Assembly: GCF_029433115.1 (NCBI RefSeq)
Contig: NZ_JARNTV010000018.1
Span: 1-64,000 of the forward strand
Source of the DNA: Sphingomonas sp. AOB5
GTDB taxonomy: Bacteria; Pseudomonadota; Alphaproteobacteria; Sphingomonadales; Sphingomonadaceae
Reading direction: 5' to 3'
DNA length: 64,000 nt
The stretch's first letter is position 1; every line of letters starts with the position of its first letter. The notes beneath the pieces are model-generated. The model saw only the letters and a list, made by a program, of their open reading frames with translations, did no database searches and was not told the origin of the DNA. Positions 1 to 8,682 of the stretch are shown one piece after another. Both the position numbers and the translations under genes were made by a program.

Positions 1-158
1 CGGTCGAGGATGCGAACCCGCCTTTCCGCCTGCCGCTCGGCGCCGTGGCCGCCGACACGATCCTGCGCGAGCTGGAAAGCGTGGCGGCCGACATCGCGCC
101 CTGGCTGGCCCACGCCCGCGCGGCCGACGCTCCCTTGCCTGAAGAGGTGCCTGCATGA
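1..158 (+). CDS. SDR family oxidoreductase, C-terminal end (partial)
   Basis: The window opens inside a reading frame whose first complete codon is at position 3 and whose TGA ends at 158. About 51 residues are visible, including NPPFRLPLG followed by a helix with RELESV and ending in EEVPA. This resembles the extreme C-terminus of short-chain dehydrogenases of the type annotated as oxidoreductase/retinol dehydrogenase-like, where NPP-x-RLPLG precedes a last helix. The nucleotide-binding and catalytic parts lie outside the window, so the substrate cannot be judged. Its stop overlaps the start of the following MFS gene (ATGA), which suggests co-transcription and translational coupling. Confidence 0.6.
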   Translation, partial: VEDANPPFRLPLGAVAADTILRELESVAADIAPWLAHARAADAPLPEEVPA

Positions 159-1390
159 CCCTGTTGCCCAGCCGCCGCTGGGGGATCGTCATCGTCCTCC
201 ATCTGATCTGCGCATTTTGCGGGACGATCAGCGCCTCCAAGGGCGTGTTCTTCCCCTCGCTGCTGAAGGAATTCCAGCTCAGCCATGCGGCGGGGGCGAC
301 CCTGCTCAGCGCCAATGTCGCGGTAGCAGGGGTGGTGTCGCTGCTCGGCGGATGGCTGATGCTGAAGCGAGTGCGGGCCGAGACCTTCATCGCGGTACTG
401 GGCGCGATCATCGGCGGGGGCTTTCTGGTCGCCGGGACGGCGCAGAATTATACGCAGCTGCTGGTCGCATACATGCTGATGTCCGGGGGCGGCATCAGCC
501 TGGTGGTGACGCCCTTCGTCCTCTCCAACTGGTTCGAAAAGCAGCGCGGCCTTGCCATCGGCATCGCGCTGTCGGGGACAACCACCAGCGGGGTGCTGTT
601 CAATCCGTTGCTTGGCCTGGCGGTCGAGAATTGGGGCTGGCGCAGCGGCTATATCGCACTCGGCGTGGCGATGCTGGCGATCGTGCCGCTGGCGACACTG
701 CTGGTGGTGCGCACACGGCCGCCGGAGCCGCTTGCGAGCGACGGCGCGGCGCCGGTGCAGGCCGAGGGGGTGACGCTGCGCGAAGCGGTGGCGACGCGCG
801 CCTATTGGACGGTGCTGCTCGGCTATGTGCTGTTCTGGGCATCGACCAACGCCTATTTCCTCCACTTCATCCCGGCAGTGCTGGGCATGGGCTATGGCCT
901 GAAGGAAGCGACGCTGATCATGAGCGTGCTGTTCCTGCTGGCCGCGGCGACCAAGCTGCTGTTCGGCTGGCTGTCCGACCGAGCCGATGTGCGCATCGCG
1001 CTGGTCGCGAGCCTGATCCTCGCATCCGCGGCACTCGCCTTGCTGTTCGTCTATCTCTCTGGCGGCAGTGCCATCGCGCTCCAGCTGTTCGTGCCGCTCT
1101 ATGGCCTCACCTATTCGGCGCCGCTGGTGCTGTTCCCGGTGTTCGTCGCCAAGCTGTTCGGGCGGCGCCAGTTCACCATCATCGACGCGACGATCATGGT
1201 GGCAGGATCGGCAATCGGATCGCTCGGCAGCGTTTATGCCGGCTGGGTCTATGACGTGACCGGCACCTATCAGATCGCGTTCCTGACGCTGGGAATCGCC
1301 ATGGCCGCGGTGGGTGGGCTGATCTGGACGCTGCCCGGACGCGCCGTCGCGCGCGAGCGGGCGCAGTCGCTGACGCCGTCCATCGCCTAA
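155..1390 (+). CDS. MFS transporter, monocarboxylate/oxalate-formate-like
   Basis: A 411-residue polytopic inner-membrane protein with about twelve hydrophobic segments arranged as two six-helix halves around a hydrophilic central loop near residues 185-210. The C-terminal half carries AKLFGRRQF, a short motif often seen in MFS members of the monocarboxylate and oxalate:formate antiporter groups. It probably imports a small organic acid, but the substrate is not determined by sequence. The ATG overlaps the stop of the SDR gene by four bases, so the two likely form one operon. It is followed by a LysR gene on the same strand after 70 bases. Confidence 0.8.
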   Translation: MTLLPSRRWGIVIVLHLICAFCGTISASKGVFFPSLLKEFQLSHAAGATLLSANVAVAGVVSLLGGWLMLKRVRAETFIAVLGAIIGGGFLVAGTAQNYTQLLVAYMLMSGGGISLVVTPFVLSNWFEKQRGLAIGIALSGTTTSGVLFNPLLGLAVENWGWRSGYIALGVAMLAIVPLATLLVVRTRPPEPLASDGAAPVQAEGVTLREAVATRAYWTVLLGYVLFWASTNAYFLHFIPAVLGMGYGLKEATLIMSVLFLLAAATKLLFGWLSDRADVRIALVASLILASAALALLFVYLSGGSAIALQLFVPLYGLTYSAPLVLFPVFVAKLFGRRQFTIIDATIMVAGSAIGSLGSVYAGWVYDVTGTYQIAFLTLGIAMAAVGGLIWTLPGRAVARERAQSLTPSIA

Positions 1391-1460
1391 ATCGCACGGG
1401 TTTTGCCCCGCGAACCAAAACTATCTTCCGTTCTGGAGTTAATTCCTATCAATTGAGAGG

Positions 1461-2387
1461 ATGAATGAGGCCCTGCCTTCCCTGACGGCCCTCAAGGTCT
1501 TTGCCAGTTGCGCGCGCAACCGCAGTTTTACGCGCGCGGCGGACGAGCTGGGGATCACGCCGGGCGCGGTAACCCAGCATATCCGGGCGCTGGAATTGTG
1601 GGCCGGGACGCCCCTGTTCCGCCGCACCGGGCGATCGGTGCTGCTCACCACCAAGGCCGAGGCCGCCCTGCCGCTGCTGACCGAGGGCTTCGGACAGATC
1701 ATCCAGGGCGCGGGGCTGCTGCGGCTTGAGGACGAACAGGCGCATGTCGTCAGCGTGACTGCGCCGCCGACCTTCGCGGCGAAATGGCTGCTCAGCCGCC
1801 TCGACGCCTTTCGCGAAGATCATCCCGAGTTCGACGTGTGGGTCTCGGTCGATGCGCAGGGTCCCCGCGGGGGCAAGGCGCAGTCGGACGTCTATATCCG
1901 GTACGGGCTGGATGCGGGCGACGAGGGCATTGCCGAACCTTTGGTCCATGACGAAGTGGTGCCGGTCGCCTCACCCGAGTTCGTCGAGCGATACGGCCTC
2001 GGCAAGGGGCCGACCGGCCTGATCGCCGCGCCGTTGCTCCACTATGTCAGCGACAAGGTGGACCCGTCCTTCCCCGACTGGCCGGCCTGGTTCCAGGCGC
2101 ATGGCATCGCTTCGCCGGTCGAGAGCACGCGGGGGTCGCGGTTCGACCATCCGGGGCTGCTGATCGATCAGGCGGTTTCGGGCCATGGCGCAGCGCTCGC
2201 CAAGCGCATCCTTGCCACGCCCGACATTCTTGCCGGGCGGCTGGTGCCGCTGTTCGGCGACCGTACGCCGGTGCGCTCGGCCTATTGGATTTCGCGACCG
2301 CGGGGCCGCACGCTGCGTCCGCCGGTCCAGGCGTTCATCGACTGGATCCGGACCGATGTCCGCACGGCTTGCCCGGAACTGCATTGA
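1461..2387 (+). CDS. LysR-family transcriptional regulator (GcvA-like)
   Basis: A 308-residue protein with an N-terminal winged helix-turn-helix at about residues 5-65 (FASCARNRSFTRAADELG, then a recognition helix with TPGAVTQHI) and a C-terminal periplasmic-binding-protein-like effector domain. The tryptophan-rich middle and the SFPDWPAWF stretch fit the GcvA subgroup. GAGAGG directly abuts the ATG, so translation initiation may be weak. The neighbours are an MFS carrier upstream and an alpha/beta hydrolase downstream, and it may control either. No operator was identified for it. Confidence 0.85.
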   Translation: MNEALPSLTALKVFASCARNRSFTRAADELGITPGAVTQHIRALELWAGTPLFRRTGRSVLLTTKAEAALPLLTEGFGQIIQGAGLLRLEDEQAHVVSVTAPPTFAAKWLLSRLDAFREDHPEFDVWVSVDAQGPRGGKAQSDVYIRYGLDAGDEGIAEPLVHDEVVPVASPEFVERYGLGKGPTGLIAAPLLHYVSDKVDPSFPDWPAWFQAHGIASPVESTRGSRFDHPGLLIDQAVSGHGAALAKRILATPDILAGRLVPLFGDRTPVRSAYWISRPRGRTLRPPVQAFIDWIRTDVRTACPELH

Positions 2388-2455
2388 TCAGCAATAGTCT
2401 GTACATTTAGCCTATATCGATCCAGTATCCCCGCCAAATGGTGAGAGGATCGGAT

Positions 2456-3358
2456 ATGCCCCAGCAGCAACGCCTTGTAGCAAGCCGCCGCGCAATTTTG
2501 GCCGGTGCGCTGATCGTGCCGGTGCTGCCAGCACTCGCTCGCCCGGCGGATACGGTGTTCAGCGCGCCAGATGGGGCGGTCGAGCGGATCATCCCGGTTC
2601 AGGGTGCAAAGCTGTGGAGCTGGGATTCCGGGGGGAAGGGTCCTCCGATCCTGCTGCTGCATCCCGCAACGGGAAGTGCTGCGATCTGGGAGTATCAATA
2701 TGCGGCGTTCCGTGACGCGGGGTACCGGGTCATCGCCTATTCCCGGCGCGGCCATTATCGCTCGCCGGTGGAGGCTGGTTCCGATCCGGGCTTCTCGGTC
2801 GATGATGTCGATGCGATCGCCGATGCCTATGGGCTGAAGCGCTTCTTTCTGCTGGGATCGGCGGCGGGCGGGTTCATGGTGCCGGACTATGCGCTGACCC
2901 GGCCCGAGCGGCTGTTGGGGATCGTCATGGCCTGCACCCAGGGTGCGGCGGCCGATCCGGCATTCCGGGCGAGCATCACCCGCATCCTGCCCGAGGGATT
3001 CTCGCAGATGCCGGCATCTTTCCGCGAGCTTGGCCCGTCCTACCGAGCCACCAATCCCGAAGGCATGGCGCGATGGGAAGCGCTGGAGCATGTCGCGACG
3101 ATCGACGGACGCTTTCGCCAGAAGCCGCGCAACATCCTCGACTGGCCGACCGTCTCGCGGATCGCGGTACCGACGCTGGTGATTGCCGGGGGCGCGGACC
3201 TGTACATCCCGCCCGCGCTGGCGCGGATCTATGCCGGGCATATCCCGGGCAGCCGGTTCGAGGTGATCGCGGACAGCGGCCATTCGGCCTATTGGGAACA
3301 GCCCGAGGCGTTCAATCGCGCGGTGCTGCGTTTTACCAACAAGCACAAGCGGGGGTGA
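2456..3358 (+). CDS. Alpha/beta hydrolase-fold protein lacking the usual nucleophile
   Basis: The protein has 300 residues from the ATG at 2456, chosen because GAGAGG lies eight bases upstream; an in-frame ATG at 2438 is less well placed. The N-terminus has SRRAILAG followed by a hydrophobic run and ALA, resembling a Tat-type export signal. The alpha/beta hydrolase fold is visible: an oxyanion-type LLLHPATG strand, AGGADLYIP with the acid, and DSGHSAYWEQPEAF with the histidine. The nucleophile elbow, normally G-x-S-x-G, reads G-S-A-A-G, putting alanine at position 136 where serine is expected. It may be a non-hydrolytic member, use a different residue, or be inactive. It converges on the TonB receptor at 3402. 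Confidence 0.75.
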   Translation: MPQQQRLVASRRAILAGALIVPVLPALARPADTVFSAPDGAVERIIPVQGAKLWSWDSGGKGPPILLLHPATGSAAIWEYQYAAFRDAGYRVIAYSRRGHYRSPVEAGSDPGFSVDDVDAIADAYGLKRFFLLGSAAGGFMVPDYALTRPERLLGIVMACTQGAAADPAFRASITRILPEGFSQMPASFRELGPSYRATNPEGMARWEALEHVATIDGRFRQKPRNILDWPTVSRIAVPTLVIAGGADLYIPPALARIYAGHIPGSRFEVIADSGHSAYWEQPEAFNRAVLRFTNKHKRG

Positions 3359-3362
3359 TCCC

Positions 3363-3384
3363 CCGGCCGCCACGGAGCGGCCGG
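3363..3384. terminator. Hairpin between convergent genes
   Basis: CCGGCCGC at 3363-3370 pairs perfectly with GCGGCCGG at 3377-3384 across a six-base loop. It sits in the 43-base gap between the convergent alpha/beta hydrolase and TonB receptor genes. No T-tract follows on either strand, so intrinsic termination is plausible but not certain. Confidence 0.5.
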
Positions 3385-3401
3385 AGGATCGGGAGCATCA
3401 C

Positions 3402-6338
3402 TTAAAACCGCAGGCGGACACCTGCCTTGTAGAAGCGGCCAACCACATCATAGTTGGTGCCGTTGGTCTGGGTCAGCAGCGTGGTCGACGGGATGATTGG
3501 CGGATCGCGGTCGAACACATTGTTGACCACCCAGAAGAACTGGAACCGGTCGCCAGCGTCGATCGTGCCCGACAGGTTGAACAGCGCATAGGATCCGATG
3601 GCATTGTCCGCATGGCTGACGTCGGCCGGCTGGCCATTGGTCGGCACTTCGGTATAGGCATTGTCGATCACGCCCGCGCTCACGAAGCGGACCTGCCCGG
3701 TGACCGAGAAGGGCTTCTGTGCGTAAGTGGCCGAGAAGTTCGCCTTCCAGTGCGGCACCGCGCCTTCCGACTGATCGAGCTGCCCCGCCTGTTCGTTGAC
3801 CGAGGGCGCCTCGCCCGGACCGCCGGGCACGATGATCGTGAACTTGTCGACATAGGTCGCGTTGGCCCGCAGGTTCAGCTCGCCGCCGCCCAGCGGCAGG
3901 CTGTAGCTCGCCGCAAGGTCCATGCCGCGCGTTTCGAACGAGGAGAGGTTCAGGAACTGGTTGGTCACGCCGATCAGCGCGCCGCCGCTAAACTGGAGCA
4001 GGCTGCAATAGCTGGTGACCCCGAGACCGCAGAGACGGGCGATTTCGGCCTGGCCGACATTGGCGATGACGTCGCTCACGCGAATATCGAACAGATCGAC
4101 CGAGAGGCGAAGCCCGCGAACGAAATCGGGCGAGTAGCTGATGCCGATCGTCGTCGTCTTCGAGCGTTCGGGCTGCAATGCGGTGTTACCGACATTGGCG
4201 ACGCGGACGCCCGGATAGGTCACGCCATTATACACGACGTTGTTGAGCGAGACCGTTGCGGGGACGAGCAACTCGTACAGGCTCGGCGCGCGGATATCGA
4301 GCGAGTGGGTGCCGCGGACCAGCAGGCCCTGCACCGGTTCCCAGGTCGCGCCCGCCTTCCACGTCGTGACACCGCCGAACCGGGTATAATCGGCGTAGCG
4401 GATCGCGCCGTTGAGTGTCAGCGCATGCGCGAAGGGCAGGTTCGCGGCCAGCGGGACGGTGGCTTCGAAATAGCCTTCGCGGACCGAGAAGCTGCCGGCA
4501 AACTGCCCGCCGACCGAACTGTCATACACGCCGGTCAGCGAGACGGCGTCGACCACCGAGTTGAGCGATTCATGCCGGTATTCGACACCTGCCGCGATGG
4601 CGACCGGGCCGGCCCAGGTCGAGAAAGGCGAGCCCTGAATGTTCAGCTGTGCGGCATCCTGGATATAGTCGAGCTTCGCAGTCGCCTCGCCCGAATAATA
4701 GGCGATCGCCGCCGCGCTCTGCGAACCGTTGCCGAACAGGTTGAGCGGCACGCAGCCATTGTTCGGGTTGGTCAGGGTCGAGCGGCAGGTCGGCTGGCCG
4801 GTGACCGGGCTGGTCACCACATCGGCGGCCATGGCGTAGAGCGTGCGGTTGCGCGCCGAGGAACGGCGGTAATATTCGTTCTCGCCATGTGTGTAGGACG
4901 CGTCCCAGGTCCAGCCGCCGCCGAAGTCGCCGTTGAAGCCGATCGTGCCGGTCGCGGCAGTCGAGCGGACGATCGTGTAGGGCAGGGGCGTGTCGTAATT
5001 GACGCGGGCGAGCACGAAGGACTGGGCGGGCGGCGTCGCGGTCGAGGGACCAACCGGAGCCGGGATCAGTGTACGCAGCGCGGCCGGGATATAGGGATTG
5101 TCGGCATAGATGCGGACCTGCGAGCCCGACAGGGTGGTCGGGCTATAGACGCTCACGCGGTCACGGATCGGCTGGTTGATCGATTCACCGTGCGACTGGC
5201 CCCATGAGGCGTCGACGAATATCTTCAGCGCCGGGGAAATCTCGAAATCGGCATGACCGTAAAAGACCTTGCGGCGGGTCGAGGCGATCATCGAGTTGCT
5301 GCTGAGATCGGGGTTGCCGCCACCGATCTGGTTGGCGGCAAAGGTGGTCGAGGTCGTGGCCGGATTGAATTCGCCGCGAACGAAGGTCTTGGTCGTGGTC
5401 GGCGAGGTGAATTGCAGGCCGATCAGCCCGGCACGTTGCGCCGTGGTGCCGCCGGTGGCGTTCACGATCAGGCCGCCCGAAGTATAGTTGCCCGGCTCGG
5501 TACCGCTGCGCAGCACCATGCGGGGACGGCCGTTCGCGGCGGTCGCTGTGGGATCGGTGAAGAACTGGTAATAGTCGTCGGCCCAGTCGCGCGAGCGATA
5601 GGTGCCGATGCCGTCATTGTTGGAATAGTCGCCCGAGAGGACGACATGGCCGCGATCGCCCGCGAACGAGAAGCCGCCGACCGCGCCGATGCGATATTCG
5701 GCGGCGTCGCCGCGTTCGGAGATACCGGCCTGCGCTTCCATCTGGATGCCGTCGATCTGCTTCTTGAGGATCAGGTTGACCACGCCTGCGACGGCGTCCG
5801 AGCCCCATTGTGCCGAAGCGCCGCCGGTGACGATATCGGCGCGCTCGATCATCAGCGTCGGGATCAGGTTGAGATCGACCTGATAGGGATTGCCCACGCT
5901 CGACGCAGGCACGCTGGGCACGAAGCGGCGCCCGTCGATCAGGACGAGCGTGCGCGGCGAGCCGAGGCCGCGCAGATCGGCGAAGGTCTGGCCCGGCGTC
6001 TGGGTGCGCACGCCGTTCGCAGCACCACTCAGGCGCGAGCTGAAGGCCGGCAACTCGCTCAGCAGGCTATAGACATTGGTGACGCCGCGCTGCTCCATTT
6101 CCTCGGTGCCGAGCACGAGGGTGGGGGTGGCGGCGGTGAAGCCCGATCGCGTGCGCGATCCGGTGACCCGGATCTCGTCATTGGCGACCGGATCCTGTTC
6201 GTCGGTCGCTGCGCTTTCGTCCTGCGGCGTCGCATCGACGCTCTGCGCGAAGGCGGGCTGTGCGAGACACAAAGCGGCCAGGCACGAGGTTGCCGCGAAC
6301 TTCGCCACGGTGCGCCGGATTCCGGTGATTTCAGACAT
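3402..6338 (-). CDS. TonB-dependent receptor (copy 1)
   Basis: An outer-membrane active importer of 978 residues. The start at 6338 is supported by GGGGAGAGG six bases upstream; a longer frame to 6377 lacks such a site. A signal peptide ends at AQPAFAQS. A TonB-box-like DEIRVTGSRTR precedes the plug, which shows LRGLGSPRTLVLIDGRR and GGASAQWGSDAVAGVVN. A beta-barrel follows and ends in the aromatic-terminated GVRLRF typical of outer-membrane proteins. It is clearly paralogous to the receptor at 8682-11567 (shared plug motifs). The ligand is unknown; dioxygenase, dehydratase and ABC genes nearby suggest a plant-derived acid or glycoside. Confidence 0.93.
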   Translation of the reverse strand: MSEITGIRRTVAKFAATSCLAALCLAQPAFAQSVDATPQDESAATDEQDPVANDEIRVTGSRTRSGFTAATPTLVLGTEEMEQRGVTNVYSLLSELPAFSSRLSGAANGVRTQTPGQTFADLRGLGSPRTLVLIDGRRFVPSVPASSVGNPYQVDLNLIPTLMIERADIVTGGASAQWGSDAVAGVVNLILKKQIDGIQMEAQAGISERGDAAEYRIGAVGGFSFAGDRGHVVLSGDYSNNDGIGTYRSRDWADDYYQFFTDPTATAANGRPRMVLRSGTEPGNYTSGGLIVNATGGTTAQRAGLIGLQFTSPTTTKTFVRGEFNPATTSTTFAANQIGGGNPDLSSNSMIASTRRKVFYGHADFEISPALKIFVDASWGQSHGESINQPIRDRVSVYSPTTLSGSQVRIYADNPYIPAALRTLIPAPVGPSTATPPAQSFVLARVNYDTPLPYTIVRSTAATGTIGFNGDFGGGWTWDASYTHGENEYYRRSSARNRTLYAMAADVVTSPVTGQPTCRSTLTNPNNGCVPLNLFGNGSQSAAAIAYYSGEATAKLDYIQDAAQLNIQGSPFSTWAGPVAIAAGVEYRHESLNSVVDAVSLTGVYDSSVGGQFAGSFSVREGYFEATVPLAANLPFAHALTLNGAIRYADYTRFGGVTTWKAGATWEPVQGLLVRGTHSLDIRAPSLYELLVPATVSLNNVVYNGVTYPGVRVANVGNTALQPERSKTTTIGISYSPDFVRGLRLSVDLFDIRVSDVIANVGQAEIARLCGLGVTSYCSLLQFSGGALIGVTNQFLNLSSFETRGMDLAASYSLPLGGGELNLRANATYVDKFTIIVPGGPGEAPSVNEQAGQLDQSEGAVPHWKANFSATYAQKPFSVTGQVRFVSAGVIDNAYTEVPTNGQPADVSHADNAIGSYALFNLSGTIDAGDRFQFFWVVNNVFDRDPPIIPSTTLLTQTNGTNYDVVGRFYKAGVRLRF

Positions 6339-6472
6339 GACCTCTCCCCAGGGTGGTGCGGCCTTTTCGGCTCGCAATGTCGCGGTGGTGCGCGATCCGG
6401 CAGCCTGTGGCTTGCCTGAGCGCGCACGAATTCCGCTCGACCGAGGAGTAGGGATAGCCGCTTATTGAGTCA

Positions 6473-6490
6473 ATAGGATAGCTTTATGAC
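6473..6490. promoter_or_regulatory. Shared 18-base element, copy 1
   Basis: ATAGGATAGCTTTATGAC matches ATAGGATAACATTATGAC at 24798-24815 in 16 of 18 positions. This copy lies 135 bases upstream of the TonB receptor start at 6338. On the receptor's strand it is followed by a possible -35 element (TTGACT at about 6463-6468). It may be an operator for the GntR regulator at 22269, which is a guess from proximity. Confidence 0.4.
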
Positions 6491-6496
6491 ATTACA

Positions 6497-7318
6497 TTAT
6501 GCGGCGATCAGCGGTTCGCCCTTGATCGCGATGCGATGCATGATGCGGCGCTGTCCCTGATAGTCGTTGCTGGCATAGTGCCAGACTTGGATATTGTCCC
6601 AGAACACGACCATCCCCGGCTCCCAGACGATGCGGCACTGGAATTCCGGCTTCTGGCCATGGACGTAGAGGAAATCGAGCAACGGCGCGCTTTCGCGCTC
6701 GCTCCAGCCCTCGAAGCGCAGCGTATAGGCCGCATTGACGAACAGGGACTCGCGGCCCGTCACCGGATGCCGGATCACCACCGGATGAACCAGTTCGGGT
6801 GCGGGGCTGATATTCTTGTTGAGCCGCTTCGACGCAGCCAGCAACCGCGCATTGCCATGCACCGCGCGCAGCCCGCGCAACGTGTCCTTCATGCCGTCGG
6901 ACAGCGCGTCGAATGCCGCCGCCATACTCGAGAACAGCGTATCGCCGCCGTGGCGGGGCAGTTCGCGCGCGACGAGGATCGTGCCCCAGGGCGGCTCGGC
7001 ATGGAAAGTCTGGTCGGCGTGCCAGCCGCCGCCGATATTGTCGACCTGATCCTCGGCCTTGCTCACCTCAGTCATCAGCGGGAAGCCGGGCACGGTATCG
7101 ACATATTTGCCGACCGTCGCATCGCCGAACTGCGCTGCGAAATGCGCATGGTCTTCGGGTTTCACATCCTGCCCGCGGAAGAAGATCACGCCGCGTTCGG
7201 CCAGCACGCGGCGGATCGCCACATAGTCTTCGGGTGCGTGGCGTGCGGTCAGGTCGAACCCGGTGATCTCCGCGCCGATCGCGTCGCCCAGCCAGCGGGC
7301 TTCGAACGGAGTGGTCAT
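6497..7318 (-). CDS. TauD/TfdA-family Fe(II)/2-oxoglutarate dioxygenase (copy 1)
   Basis: A cytoplasmic alpha-ketoglutarate-dependent dioxygenase of 273 residues. The facial triad is visible as H100 and D102 in GGGWHADQ and H261 in RRIMHR, with the 2-oxoglutarate-binding arginine close behind. Family members hydroxylate sulfonates, aryloxyacids and other acids, often releasing a leaving group; the substrate here is unknown. The start at 7318 overlaps the stop of the MFS gene (ATGA), so it is the third gene of a TonB receptor-MFS-dioxygenase operon. It is a close paralogue of the enzyme at 23932-24756, sharing GGDTLFSSMAAA and DNIQVWHYA. Confidence 0.9.
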   Translation of the reverse strand: MTTPFEARWLGDAIGAEITGFDLTARHAPEDYVAIRRVLAERGVIFFRGQDVKPEDHAHFAAQFGDATVGKYVDTVPGFPLMTEVSKAEDQVDNIGGGWHADQTFHAEPPWGTILVARELPRHGGDTLFSSMAAAFDALSDGMKDTLRGLRAVHGNARLLAASKRLNKNISPAPELVHPVVIRHPVTGRESLFVNAAYTLRFEGWSERESAPLLDFLYVHGQKPEFQCRIVWEPGMVVFWDNIQVWHYASNDYQGQRRIMHRIAIKGEPLIAA

Positions 7319-8682
7319 GCTTGCGGCTCCTGACTGAGCGGGTGAGTAATGAGGGTGCGGCGCAGGATCACCAGGCCGATCAGGGCCGGTGCGCCGATGC
7401 AGATGGTGGTGAGCAGCATGCCGCCGCCGATCGCGAGCGGATCCCCGCCGAGAACGCTCGACGACAGCAGGCCGGCGGCCAGCGGTCCCATGCCGGTGCC
7501 GAGCACGCTCTGGAACAGCATATAGATCACCGTGACCTTGCCGATCAGCCGGACCGGGGTGCGCGCCGCGAGGATGATCGCGCCGATCGCCGCATAGGCG
7601 CCCGAGAAGAGCAGCCCGATGCCCTTGATCACGAAGGTCGCGTTCGCGCTCGGTGCGAAAGGGACCAGTGCGAATGCGGTCAGCGTGATGATCGTGGTGA
7701 CGATCCCGAACGTGCCGATCGCACGGCCATTGGAGGCGAAGCGATCGAGCATGAAGCCGACGAACAACAGCCCGAGCGGCGCCGCGACCAGCTTCACCAG
7801 CCCATAGGTATAGCCGATCTCGGGCAGCGACATGCCGAAGCGCCGCCCGACCAGCGCGGGCAGCCAAGGGCCGTTGGCGAACACCACCAGCGTGCTGAGC
7901 GTGGTGTAGATCATCAACGGCGCATAGGTGCGGCGATTGGTCCACATATAGCGGATCGCCTCGCCGAAACCGGGTGCGCCAGCGGCGCCTTCCTTCTTCG
8001 CGAGCGGCCGGTCGCGGCGCAGCAGCAGCGGCAGCGGGGTCAGTACCAGGCTGAAGAAGCCGATGACGATCAGCACCGCCTGCCACGGCTTCGCCTGACC
8101 CAGAAGCGGAATGCCAGCAAATGCGCCGGAGGCCGCCGCCGAGAGCAAAACGCCGCCGATGATCAGTGCCAGCGACCCGCCCAGATAGGGCGCGGCGGAG
8201 AAGATGCTGAAGGCACGGCCGCGCAGCGACAGTGGCACGCGTTCGCGGATCAGCGAATAGCTGACCGGCGTGACCACGCCTTCGGCGGTGCCGACCCCGA
8301 TCCGGGTTGCGAACAATGCGGCGAAGCTGGACGCGAACCCGCCCAGCATCGTCATGCCCGACCAGATGCCGGAGGATGCGACGAGCAGTCCGCGCCGCCC
8401 GCCGCGATCGGCGACCAGGCCCGCCGGAATGCTGGCGGCGGAGTAGAAGAGCGAGAAGCCCAGTCCGATCAGCAGGCCCATGCTGGCATCGGAAACCCCG
8501 AAATCCTTGCGGATCGGATCGACCAGCAGCGGCAATAACTGCCGGTCGATACAGGCGCAGGCATAGAGGGCGGAGGTGACCGCGATCAGCAGCCATGCAT
8601 GGAAGCGCCCGCCCTCGGGCCGGGCGGCGGCGGAAGTCCCCACGACCACCTCCCCCCGGCCCTCGGTCGATGCGGCCGGCAT
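7315..8682 (-). CDS. MFS transporter
   Basis: A 455-residue MFS carrier with about twelve membrane segments, an unusually long hydrophilic N-terminus of about 28 residues and a cytoplasmic central loop near residues 215-235. The first transmembrane segment leads into CIDRQLLPLLVDPI, typical of Spinster-like MFS members in sphingomonads. It probably carries the substrate across the inner membrane after the TonB receptor at 8682-11567, whose stop overlaps this start (TGATG). The dioxygenase that follows overlaps by four bases, which suggests uptake and oxidation of the same compound. Confidence 0.88.
   Translation of the reverse strand: MPAASTEGRGEVVVGTSAAARPEGGRFHAWLLIAVTSALYACACIDRQLLPLLVDPIRKDFGVSDASMGLLIGLGFSLFYSAASIPAGLVADRGGRRGLLVASSGIWSGMTMLGGFASSFAALFATRIGVGTAEGVVTPVSYSLIRERVPLSLRGRAFSIFSAAPYLGGSLALIIGGVLLSAAASGAFAGIPLLGQAKPWQAVLIVIGFFSLVLTPLPLLLRRDRPLAKKEGAAGAPGFGEAIRYMWTNRRTYAPLMIYTTLSTLVVFANGPWLPALVGRRFGMSLPEIGYTYGLVKLVAAPLGLLFVGFMLDRFASNGRAIGTFGIVTTIITLTAFALVPFAPSANATFVIKGIGLLFSGAYAAIGAIILAARTPVRLIGKVTVIYMLFQSVLGTGMGPLAAGLLSSSVLGGDPLAIGGGMLLTTICIGAPALIGLVILRRTLITHPLSQEPQA

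Noticed and set aside
3612..5207. A 531-residue frame on the plus strand opposite the first TonB receptor
   Set aside because: It is a shadow frame of the receptor with no motif and no ribosome site.
6497..8596. A 699-residue open frame that runs through an MFS region into a dioxygenase
   Set aside because: The upstream half is a different frame of the true MFS gene (7315-8682); the real dioxygenase starts at 7318 with ATGA coupling. There is no fusion protein.
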